Source of the DNA: an uncultured Bacteroidia bacterium | GTDB taxonomy: Bacteria > Bacteroidota > Bacteroidia > JANWVE01 | Length of the DNA: 35,144 nucleotides | Reading direction: 5' to 3' | Assembly: GCA_938028625.1 (NCBI GenBank) | Contig: CALIZB010000022.1 | Coordinates: 1 to 35,144, forward strand | In this document: piece by piece, positions 1-8,217 of the stretch | How the letters are laid out: each line of letters starts with the position of its first letter | How positions within the stretch are numbered: the first letter of the stretch is position 1 | Notes under the pieces: generated by a model | Databases searched by the model: none | The model's input: the letters and a program-made list of their open reading frames with translations, nothing else | Told to the model about the DNA's origin: nothing | Program-made: the position numbers and the translations under genes

Positions 1-94
1 GTATCAGCATTTACAACATAGAATAAATAGAGAAATTGCACGTGCAGGTTGTAAATTGGCTACATTTTCTTATTTTTGTATCAGCATTTACAAC
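1..94. CRISPR. Terminal fragment of a CRISPR array: partial repeat 1-17, spacer 18-47 (30 nt), full repeat 48-94 (47 nt)
   Basis: GTATCAGCATTTACAAC at 1-17 is repeated exactly at 78-94 (period 77). The inferred repeat GTTGTAAATTGGCTACATTTTCTTATTTTTGTATCAGCATTTACAAC has inverted ends (GTTGTAAAT...ATTTACAAC). 47/30 geometry matches known type II-C arrays in Bacteroidota. Only one full repeat is visible, so boundaries are inferred. Confidence 0.6.
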
Positions 95-459
95 ATACTC
101 TGTTTGTAAGTGCTGATTTTCAATTAGTTAAGCCCAAAAAAATGCGAAAATAGAAATAAAAAAATCGCTTTTAAAACGCCAAGTTGTAAAAGTAAAATCC
201 ATTTTTTTTATCGCTACGTAATTCGTACTTTTCATAAAAAAAAGCAAAAACTGCCATAACACACTCAAAAATCTGGCATTTCTAAATCAATGACAGTGGT
301 CTAGAATTTAGCTTTTTGTATAAAAATAAAATTATTCTACACTTTTGTACAGCACTGCTTAATTTGACTTATGGAATGAAGTTATTACAGGCATAGAAAC
401 CGCTACTGAAAGTGTATATCCTGAAAATGTTTCACAAGAAGCATTTCAAGTATTAAAAA

Positions 460-1326
460 CTATACAGAATTTTTTCTCCCAAAAGTAAATTTCCATTTAA
501 CCATAGCACTCATCAATACGCCTGCTAATACCATACACATACCCAGAACCGCCCAAAAAGAATACGTTTCTTGAAAAATAAAAAATCCAAAACCTGATGC
601 GTATATAATTCCAACATAACTGAAAATAACTACCTTATTGGCTTCCTCATGTTGATAAGATAAGGTTAAAAATATTTGTCCTATCTGTGTAGTTACTCCA
701 ATAAGTATTAACCATAATAACTCTACCCAAGTAGGTATCTGCCAATATCCTAATAAACATATCACCAATACCACAGGAAACGTAAGTAATGGAAAATATA
801 AAACTGTAACAATAGGTCGCTCCGTTTTACCTAACTGCCGTACAAAATTGTAACTTAACCCTGAAATTACTGCCCCTGTTATACCTACCATAAACTGAAA
901 ATTCTCTATGCGAACATCAAAACCCTTTACCATAATAATACCTGCAAAAGATAAAGCAAAAAACAGCCATTGAATAGGCAAAAGATGTTCTCTATAAATG
1001 TACTTGGCAAGAATAGCCGTCATGATAGGTGCTAAATAATATAACGTCATGGCACTGGCTAATGGCATAGTTTGTAAGGTATATACATAGCAGAATAAAG
1101 CTAATGTACCTGTTATTCCTCTGGCGAATAAAAGTTTTGTGTTATTACCAAATATATTTAATCTTTGTTGATACATAACAGGCACGGAAAGCAATAGCTG
1201 AATGCCTGCCCTAAACAACATTACTTCGGGAACAGGTAAATGTTTAACAAATTTTATACACACATTCATTATGGCAAACATAAAAGAAGCCGAAAGCATA
1301 TAAACAATGCCTTTATTGAAGTTCAT
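460..1326 (-). CDS. EamA/DMT-family transporter (about 10 TM segments)
   Basis: Hydrophobic 288-aa ORF with duplicated EamA-like halves (MLFRAGIQLLLSVPV, SAMTLYYLAPIMTAILA). Confidence 0.8.
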   Translation of the reverse strand: MNFNKGIVYMLSASFMFAIMNVCIKFVKHLPVPEVMLFRAGIQLLLSVPVMYQQRLNIFGNNTKLLFARGITGTLALFCYVYTLQTMPLASAMTLYYLAPIMTAILAKYIYREHLLPIQWLFFALSFAGIIMVKGFDVRIENFQFMVGITGAVISGLSYNFVRQLGKTERPIVTVLYFPLLTFPVVLVICLLGYWQIPTWVELLWLILIGVTTQIGQIFLTLSYQHEEANKVVIFSYVGIIYASGFGFFIFQETYSFWAVLGMCMVLAGVLMSAMVKWKFTFGRKNSV

Positions 1327-1349
1327 TTATTGGCAAAACTTTTATTAAG

Positions 1350-2261
1350 TTATACTTGTGTGGTTTTAAGCAAATATTGATATCGTTCTTGTATTTTATC
1401 CTGGGTTAAGTACATAATGCCATTTGTGCCAAATTCTTCTACGCAAAAGCTTGCCATTACACTGCCGTATAATATAGCATGCTTCATAGCATCAAATGAA
1501 ATATAATGCTGTTGAGAAAGATAACTGAGAAATCCTGCGGCAAAGCAATCTCCTGCACCTGTTGGGTCTATCACGCGGTCAAGTAAAAGTGCTGGGCTAT
1601 TGAAAAATTCACCTGTTTTAGCAAATAACATAGCGCCATGCTCACCTTTTTTAATCACCAATACCTTAGGTCCTAATTTAAGAATAGCCTCTGCGGCATG
1701 CTTTAAATTTTTAACACCACTTAATTGTCTTGCTTCCTCGTCATTGATAACTAATACATCAGTTAGTTTTATGGTTTCTAATAAACTTCTACGTGCAATC
1801 TCCATCCAAAAGTTCATAGTATCCATAACTACAAGTTTTGGGCGTCTACCAAGTTTTTGCAGCACTCCCCGCTGAATATCAGGGGCTAAATTACCAAGCA
1901 TTAGAAATTCTGCTTGCTGATGTATAGGTAATATTTTAGGTTCAAAATTGGCAAGTACATTCAATTCTGTAATGAGTGTATCACGGCTGTTCATATCCTC
2001 ATGATACTTTCCTGACCAAAAAAAAGACTTTTCATTTTGTTTGATTTCTAACCCATCTACATTGATGTTTCTTTGCTTAAAATCTTCTATCACAGACATA
2101 GGAAAATCTCCACCAACTACCCCAACAAGATATACTTGTTTAGAAAAATAACTACTTACAATAGCTATGTAAGTAGCCGCCCCCCCAATAATTTTATCGG
2201 TTTTACCAAAAGGTGTTTCAATAGCGTCAAAAGCTACCGAACCTACAACTAAAATACTCAT
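1350..2261 (-). CDS. PfkB-family carbohydrate/nucleoside kinase
   Basis: DPTGAGDCFAAGF signature and N-terminal GGAATYIA. The ORF-track N-terminal 37 aa are probably not coding; likely start is MSILVVGSVAFD (ATG at 2261). Confidence 0.85.
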   Translation of the reverse strand: MSILVVGSVAFDAIETPFGKTDKIIGGAATYIAIVSSYFSKQVYLVGVVGGDFPMSVIEDFKQRNINVDGLEIKQNEKSFFWSGKYHEDMNSRDTLITELNVLANFEPKILPIHQQAEFLMLGNLAPDIQRGVLQKLGRRPKLVVMDTMNFWMEIARRSLLETIKLTDVLVINDEEARQLSGVKNLKHAAEAILKLGPKVLVIKKGEHGAMLFAKTGEFFNSPALLLDRVIDPTGAGDCFAAGFLSYLSQQHYISFDAMKHAILYGSVMASFCVEEFGTNGIMYLTQDKIQERYQYLLKTTQV

Positions 2262-2309
2262 TTTGCAAAAGTAGAAATTTATTTGATTAACTGCTATTGT
2301 ATAGCAAGA

Positions 2310-2436
2310 TTTTAGGCTTGCGTGAGGCATGCGAAGGGTGTGCGTTAGCACAGTGCGTAGCACCGTAACCAAGTGAAGCCCGTAGCACGCCGACCTGAAC
2401 CCTGAGCTTGCCGAAGGGTGAAGGACACGCCCAAAA
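2310..2436. repeat. GC-rich dispersed intergenic repeat, copy 1
   Basis: Reverse complement TTGGGCGTGTCCTTCACCC...GGTTCAGGTCGGCGTG parallels TTGGGCGTGTCTTTCACTGCGTTCAGGTCAGCATG at 34525. Clearly more GC-rich than its flanks. Confidence 0.6.
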
Positions 2437-2442
2437 AATATA

Positions 2443-3360
2443 TTAAAGCCATTTTTTACGCTTGAATATAAACAAGGTTAAAGCAGATGAAAGTACCATA
2501 AGTAATAATGCAAAAGGATATCCTAGCACCCATTTGAGTTCAGGCATTATATCAAAGTTCATTCCGTATATGCTGGCAATAAGTGTAGGCGGCATAAAAA
2601 TGACAGAAACTACCGTAAATATCTTAATGACCTTGTTTTGTTCAAGGTTAATTAAACCCAGAACGGTGTTTTGTAAGTATTCTAGACGCTCAAAGTTAAA
2701 CCTTGCGTGGTCTAACAGCGAACCTATATCTTTTATCATAATCCGTAATTTAGGATATACCTCATCAGGAAAATCATCACTTTTAAGAATAGCAGAAATC
2801 ACCCGCTGTTTGTCAATGATATTTTCCCGCATAACCATAGTGTTCTCTTGAAACTGTGCAATCTGAAAGAGAGTATCTTCTGCCGCTTGCTGTTGTATAT
2901 TGATATTCTTGGTAAGATTAGCTACTTCTTTGGCTAGAAGCTCGGTTAAATCAGCATCTAAATCTATACGGAGTTCAAATATGCTTACTAAAACATGATA
3001 CCCTGTACTATACCAGCGTACCGCACTTTGCATGCGTTTGTAAAGTTCAGCAAAAGTACGAAGTTCGCTGTTTCGGTAAGAAATAAGTACCTGATGCTTA
3101 AGAATAAAAGCAACCGTTTCACTAAAATACGTACCATTAGCATTGATAGTCAAAAAGTTACTGATACAAGTAATTTCGGAATCTGTTTCTTCATACCTTG
3201 CACTACTCTGAATCTCTTCGGTTTCTTGGCGAGAGTGGAGTTTGGTTTCAAACTTTTGTTCTACCAATAACTGCTCTTCGGGTGTAGGGCGATACAAATC
3301 TACCCATATCATATCGGAAAAGGAAATTGTTTGCAAAGCACTAAGCGCAGTACTCTGCAT
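2443..3360 (-). CDS. corA: CorA-family Mg2+/divalent cation transporter
   Basis: C-terminal GMNF motif between two TM helices (YGMNFDIMPELKWVLGYPF). Likely start MQSTALSAL, preceded by GGAG SD-like sequence. Confidence 0.85.
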   Translation of the reverse strand: MQSTALSALQTISFSDMIWVDLYRPTPEEQLLVEQKFETKLHSRQETEEIQSSARYEETDSEITCISNFLTINANGTYFSETVAFILKHQVLISYRNSELRTFAELYKRMQSAVRWYSTGYHVLVSIFELRIDLDADLTELLAKEVANLTKNINIQQQAAEDTLFQIAQFQENTMVMRENIIDKQRVISAILKSDDFPDEVYPKLRIMIKDIGSLLDHARFNFERLEYLQNTVLGLINLEQNKVIKIFTVVSVIFMPPTLIASIYGMNFDIMPELKWVLGYPFALLLMVLSSALTLFIFKRKKWL

Positions 3361-3593
3361 AATTTTATCTCCGTTTTTGTAAGATATGATAATCACAAGA
3401 AAGTAAAAAATAAGGTTTGCAAACTTACTAAAAGTCGTGCAAAAATAGGCATTCATTACAAAAAATGATATTAAAACAATGTAAAGAAACCCAACACTGT
3501 GTGATACGGTCATTGAGTAGAATAAAGTTCGTACCGAAATGACCATTTTTTTGATAATTTTTATTTACTTTTGCGATACTATAACATAAAAAT

Positions 3594-4412
3594 ATGACTT
3601 ACGGACTATTAAAAGGCAAAAAAGGAATTATTTTTGGTGCATTAGACGAGAGTTCTATTGCATGGAAAGTGGCGGAAAAAGCGTACGCGGAAGGAGCAGA
3701 AATTTTACTTACTAACGCTCCTGTAGCCATGCGTTTAGGAAGTATTAAAAATCTTGCAGAGAAGTGCAATACAGAAATAATTCCCGCTGATGCTACGAAT
3801 TTAGAAGACCTTAAAAAACTTATGGAAAGAGCCAAAGAAAAATTTGGCAAAATTGATTTTATGCTACATTCTATTGGAATGTCCCCGAATATTCGCAAAA
3901 ATAAGCCTTACAATGATTTAGACTACGATTTTTACAACAAAACCCTTGATGTTTCAGCTATATCCTTACATAAAATGTTGCATGTAGCCGAAAAAACAGA
4001 AATCTTAAATCGTGGGGCAAGTATAGTAGCACTTACCTATATTGCGGCACAGCGTATTTTCTCTAAATATTCGGATATGGCAGATGCCAAAGCGCTTTTA
4101 GAGTCTATTACTCGTAGCTATGGATACAGATTAGGAAACAGCCTTGGGGTAAGAGTAAATACAGTTTCTCAATCTCCTACTAAAACTACGGCAGGTTCAG
4201 GTATTGCAGGTTTTGAAGAGATGTTTAATTATGCGGATAAAATGTCCCCGCTTGGTAACGCTACCGCAGAAGATTGTGCAGATTTTTGTATCATGCTGTT
4301 CAGCGACCTTACTCGTAAAGTTACTATGCAAAATCTCTATCATGATGGAGGTTTTAGCATGGTGGGTATTAGTGATGCCATTATAGAAGAGTACATTAAA
4401 AACAACAAATAA
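3594..4412 (+). CDS. fabI: Enoyl-[acyl-carrier-protein] reductase (NADH), FabI
   Basis: GALDESSIAWKVA cofactor loop, LTYIAAQR, Y-x6-K (YSDMADAK), SQSPTKTTAGSGI substrate loop, MQNLYHDGGFS. Confidence 0.93.
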   Translation: MTYGLLKGKKGIIFGALDESSIAWKVAEKAYAEGAEILLTNAPVAMRLGSIKNLAEKCNTEIIPADATNLEDLKKLMERAKEKFGKIDFMLHSIGMSPNIRKNKPYNDLDYDFYNKTLDVSAISLHKMLHVAEKTEILNRGASIVALTYIAAQRIFSKYSDMADAKALLESITRSYGYRLGNSLGVRVNTVSQSPTKTTAGSGIAGFEEMFNYADKMSPLGNATAEDCADFCIMLFSDLTRKVTMQNLYHDGGFSMVGISDAIIEEYIKNNK

Positions 4413-4438
4413 AATACTTTACCTTATTTTGTAGAGAA

Positions 4439-4468
4439 ACGTCATACCAAAAAGTATGGCGTTTTTTT
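4439..4468 (+). terminator. Rho-independent terminator downstream of fabI
   Basis: CGTCATAC-CAAAAA-GTATGGCG stem followed by TTTTTTT. Confidence 0.8.
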
Positions 4469-4524
4469 ATGTGTAACTTTATTTACTGTTCATATATTGC
4501 GTTCAATATATCTTTGTTATTAAA

Positions 4525-5256
4525 ATGAAGTCCAAGTATTTACTACTAATAGCCTTTTTATTTTTTATGACAACAAAAATACTTGATGCCCAAAACTCCC
4601 CTAAACTGAATAATTTGGCATGGTATAGTTTTATTTCTATCGTATCTCACAAAAAATGGTATTGGCAAGCAGAAGTACATGAACGACATTTATTACAACC
4701 CATAATACAACACCAGTTTGTAGCAAGATATGCCCTATATAGAGAATTAGGAAATAATTTTTCACTCTGCGCAGGAGTAACCTATCTAGCGCACAACACA
4801 TTAAAAAACAACATTTTACAAGGTATATTCCCACATACAGAACTTGAACACAGAGAAAAAATAAATAAACTCAATATCACACATAATTACAGATTAGAAA
4901 TGCGTTTTTTTGATGATAGCAATACATTGAATATAACCACAAATACACAACAAACATTTTATTATCATAATTTGCGCGTCAGGTATAAATTACAGTTGGC
5001 TTATCCTATATTGAATATAGACAAAAATAACAAAATATATTTCCGAATATTTGATGAAATTCACTTAAACGCACGGAGCAAACTATCTAATAACGGCTTT
5101 AATCATAATCGTTTATACGTAGGATTGAATATAAACACTATAAAAAGTCTAAATACGAATATTGGATTTATGTATTGGATACAACAGTCAGGCAATCAAA
5201 TTTTTACATACAGAAACATATACTGGATAGGTTTTACACACAGAATAAGTAAATAA
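4525..5256 (+). CDS. DUF2490-like outer-membrane beta-barrel protein
   Basis: Signal peptide (MKSKYLLLIAFLFFMTTKILDAQ) followed by alternating beta strands with LAWYSF, EVHERHLL, YRLEMRF and VRYKLQL. Confidence 0.65.
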   Translation: MKSKYLLLIAFLFFMTTKILDAQNSPKLNNLAWYSFISIVSHKKWYWQAEVHERHLLQPIIQHQFVARYALYRELGNNFSLCAGVTYLAHNTLKNNILQGIFPHTELEHREKINKLNITHNYRLEMRFFDDSNTLNITTNTQQTFYYHNLRVRYKLQLAYPILNIDKNNKIYFRIFDEIHLNARSKLSNNGFNHNRLYVGLNINTIKSLNTNIGFMYWIQQSGNQIFTYRNIYWIGFTHRISK

Positions 5257-5322
5257 CAAGGTTATTTTTGTTCATATTTCAAAAGAAATTTACCTTTGTA
5301 ACTAAAACAGAATACAGCAAGC

Positions 5323-5505
5323 ATGAATGCCAAACTCATTTTTAATTATTTTATGTCTGTACTATATACCGCATGCGGCGTGATACTGATATTTTTGCCT
5401 TCACAGCGTACAGATTTGCCTTCTATGTATCAAAATATCCTTGCTTTTATTCTGATAATTTATGGTATTTACAGATTTATCAAAACAAGATATGAAAGCC
5501 GTTAA
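5323..5505 (+). CDS. Small two-TM membrane protein
   Basis: 60-aa hydrophobic ORF preceded by TAccTTTG; overlaps the probable start of the next gene by 14 nt. Confidence 0.55.
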   Translation: MNAKLIFNYFMSVLYTACGVILIFLPSQRTDLPSMYQNILAFILIIYGIYRFIKTRYESR

Positions 5506-6430
5506 ATATATTGTACTATTTTATTTTACATTGTTTTTAGCAAGTTGCGGTAACAACAGTGCTAAAAATAAGGTTCAAAAAGATACTCCTACGTCAGGAT
5601 TTATTAAAATTGCCGCAGATGAAAGTCTTGCGCCTATTGTCAATGCAGAATTAGAAGTGTTTTTAGCTACTTATTTAGAAGCTCATATTCAGCCTATTTT
5701 TAAGGGAGAAACCGAAGTAATCAAAAAAATGGTATCTGATAGCGTACATTCGGTTATTTTAGCCCGAAGTCTATACAAAGAAGAGAAAGATTTTTTTACC
5801 CAAAAAAGCCTTATTCCAAAGGAAACTAAAATTGCCACAGATGCTATTGCATTTATTGTACACAAAGAAAACCCTGATTCTGAATTTACGTCTGTTCAGA
5901 TGCAAGAAATTATGAGTGGCAAAATAACAAAATGGAAACAAATTAACTCAAAAAACCCGTCAGATAGCATTCGTATAGTATTTGATAATCCAAATTCTAG
6001 CACCGCAAGATATGTAAAAGAAAAGTTTAACGAGAATAAAGAACTACCCAAAAACTGTTTTGCTGTAAATACAAATGAAGAAGTAATGAATTACATAGAA
6101 CAGCATAAAAATGCCATTGGTGTAATTGGAGTGAATTGGATAAGTGATATAGATGATACTCAAATACAAAAATTTAGAAAGCGTTTTCATGTAGTAGGTA
6201 TTATTTCAGAAAAAGACAAAATTGCTTATCAGCCGTATCAGTCTTATATCGCTGATGGTAATTATCCTTATACGCGTGAAGTATATTTTATTTCCACAGA
6301 ACCGCACAGAGGGCTTGGAACAGGGCTTGGTGCTTTTATTGCCAGCCACAGAGGGCAGAAAGTTGTTCAGAAAGCAGGATTAGTACCTGCTACTATGCCT
6401 GTAAGAGTAGTAGAAATAAAAAAGAAATAA
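5492..6430 (+). CDS. PstS-like phosphate/substrate-binding lipoprotein
   Basis: Lipobox LASC (MKAVKYIVLFYFTLFLASCGNN) and PBP-like motifs (GFIKIAADESLAPIVNAE, IMSGKITKWKQIN, NSSTARYVKE, IGVIGVNWISD). Likely start ATG at 5492, not 5462. Confidence 0.8.
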   Translation: MKAVKYIVLFYFTLFLASCGNNSAKNKVQKDTPTSGFIKIAADESLAPIVNAELEVFLATYLEAHIQPIFKGETEVIKKMVSDSVHSVILARSLYKEEKDFFTQKSLIPKETKIATDAIAFIVHKENPDSEFTSVQMQEIMSGKITKWKQINSKNPSDSIRIVFDNPNSSTARYVKEKFNENKELPKNCFAVNTNEEVMNYIEQHKNAIGVIGVNWISDIDDTQIQKFRKRFHVVGIISEKDKIAYQPYQSYIADGNYPYTREVYFISTEPHRGLGTGLGAFIASHRGQKVVQKAGLVPATMPVRVVEIKKK

Positions 6431-6458
6431 AAAAAACTTACAGTATTAAAACTGTAAG
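6428..6458 (-). terminator. Rho-independent terminator downstream of atpG
   Basis: Perfect CTTACAGT...ACTGTAAG stem with a U-tract on the minus strand. Confidence 0.75.
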
Positions 6459-6506
6459 TAACGCTAATCCAGATCTATGACGACCTAGTATTCAAGGAGG
6501 TTTATA

Positions 6507-7406
6507 TTATTCTCCGGAAGCAAGCGCTTCTGCACCACTAACAATTTCTGTAAGTTCAGTAGTAATAGCGGCTTGTCTTGCACGGTTATAGTTCAGGTTA
6601 AGTTGATTAAGCAGTTCAGTAGCATTTTCAGTAGCGGTATCCATAGCGGTCATACGAGAACCTTGTTCTGCCGCGTTAGAGTCCAATAATGCTTTGTAGA
6701 ACTTTATTTTGAGAGATTTTGGAATTAAATCTTTGATAATTACTTCGGGAGAGGGTTCAAAAATATAGTCTGTATTTGCATTTTGTTTAGTTGTATTTTG
6801 AACGACTACTTGTTCTGCTTTGACAGGCAAAAAGGGTTCTACTACACGGAGTTGAGTAACTACGTTTTTAAATTGATTGTATACAATATCCACTACGTCA
6901 TATTTTTCGTCAGTAAAATACTGCATAATCTCTTCTGCAATACTTACAGTGCTGTCAAAAGAAAGTTTTTGAAAAATACCAGGGTATTGAGCAATTACTT
7001 TGTAATTTCTGCGAGTAAAGTAATCTAGACCTTTTTTACCTACACATATCAGGTGAAGATTACCTTTTTCGTACTGTGTTTTATATTTTTCCTGAATAGT
7101 CTGCAGGGTAAGTTTGATAATAGCAGAATTAAATGCACCGCACAAGCCTCTGTCTGCGGTTACTACCACTAATAGTACGTTATTTACAGGTCTTTGGGCA
7201 AGATAAGGACTTCCTTCTATGGCATCTGCATTTTGGGACAAATTAGCAAGAATTTCCTGCAATTTACTCACATAAGGGCGAATTTTTGTAATATTATCCT
7301 GTGCTTTTTTAAACTTGGAAGCGGCAACCATTTTCATGGCTTTGGTAATTTGTTGTGTACTTTTTACCGCTTTAATCCGATTACGAATTTCTTTCAGGTT
7401 ACCCAT
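6507..7406 (-). CDS. atpG: F1Fo ATP synthase subunit gamma
   Basis: N-terminal LKEIRNRIKAVKSTQQITKAMKMVAASKFKKAQ and C-terminal EQGSRMTAMDTATENATELLNQLNLNYNRARQAAITTELTEIVSGAEAL. Confidence 0.96.
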   Translation of the reverse strand: MGNLKEIRNRIKAVKSTQQITKAMKMVAASKFKKAQDNITKIRPYVSKLQEILANLSQNADAIEGSPYLAQRPVNNVLLVVVTADRGLCGAFNSAIIKLTLQTIQEKYKTQYEKGNLHLICVGKKGLDYFTRRNYKVIAQYPGIFQKLSFDSTVSIAEEIMQYFTDEKYDVVDIVYNQFKNVVTQLRVVEPFLPVKAEQVVVQNTTKQNANTDYIFEPSPEVIIKDLIPKSLKIKFYKALLDSNAAEQGSRMTAMDTATENATELLNQLNLNYNRARQAAITTELTEIVSGAEALASGE

Positions 7407-7426
7407 GGTGCGAAATAAATAAAAAA

Positions 7427-8179
7427 TTACTGAACTACGATACTTTCAATTAAACTTTGATCTACAAGAATTCTTCCGCAATGTTCACAGAATATAATCT
7501 GTTTCATGAGACGTACTTCACTGCGACGCTGAGGAGGTACGGCATTAAAGCATCCACCGCAGGAATCCCGCTGAATAGGTACAACCACTAATCCGTTGCG
7601 CATATTTTCGCGTATGCGTTTGTAGCCATTAAGCAGGCGTGGCTCTACTTTTTCCTCAGCTTTTTTTCGGATTTCCATGTAATGGTTTTCTTCTTTTCTT
7701 GTACTTTCCAAAATCTGGCTTAATTCATTCTTTTTGACATTGAGTTCAGATTTTTTGGCTGAAATAAGTTTTTTGGTTTCATCTAAAAGTTTTTTATTCT
7801 CTTCTGCAGGAATTTTGCTATCTTTAATATGTTTTTCACAAACTTCTATCTCTAATTTCTGTAAATCTATTTCTTTACTGAGAGCATCATATTCACGGTT
7901 ATTTTTAACGTTAGATTGCTGTTTGGTGTATTTTTCTATTTTAGCCTTTGCTTCCTTGATAGTAATTTCATAATTTTTAACATCACTTTGCAGTTTGTGA
8001 AGGTTTTCTTCAATTTTTCTGAATCGGTTTTCTAACCCAATCAGTTCGTCTTCTAAATCTTTTACTTCATTAGGCAAATCTCCGCGGATTTTCTGAATTT
8101 CATCAATTTTAGTATCTATGGCTTGCAAATAAGCTAAATGTATGAGTTTTTGCTCTATGGGATTAACAGTTGTTTCCAT
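7427..8179 (-). CDS. Coiled-coil protein with C-terminal C4 zinc ribbon (CT398/YbgI-neighbour type)
   Basis: Long coiled coil followed by CGGCFNAVPPQRRSEV...IIFCEHCGRIL (CxxC...CxxC). Confidence 0.85.
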   Translation of the reverse strand: METTVNPIEQKLIHLAYLQAIDTKIDEIQKIRGDLPNEVKDLEDELIGLENRFRKIEENLHKLQSDVKNYEITIKEAKAKIEKYTKQQSNVKNNREYDALSKEIDLQKLEIEVCEKHIKDSKIPAEENKKLLDETKKLISAKKSELNVKKNELSQILESTRKEENHYMEIRKKAEEKVEPRLLNGYKRIRENMRNGLVVVPIQRDSCGGCFNAVPPQRRSEVRLMKQIIFCEHCGRILVDQSLIESIVVQ

Positions 8180-8217
8180 TGTTTTACTGTAAGAAATGCA
8201 AAATTAGAAATATTTTT

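Noticed and set aside
183-230. Further degenerate CRISPR repeat starting GTTGTAAAAG
   Set aside because: Only the first 8 nt match clearly and the spacing is not a multiple of 77; too weak.
2262-2372. N-terminal extension of the PfkB kinase as real coding sequence
   Set aside because: It translates the promoter box and GC-rich repeat; the conserved kinase N-terminus begins at 2261.
3361-3546. Hydrophobic N-terminal extension of CorA as an extra TM domain
   Set aside because: An SD-like GGAG precedes the ATG at 3360 and CorA normally has no N-terminal TM segments.
3594-4412. fabI as a generic short-chain dehydrogenase of unknown role
   Set aside because: FabI-specific features (cofactor loop, LTYIAAQR, Y-x6-K, SQSPTKTTAGSGI) are all present.
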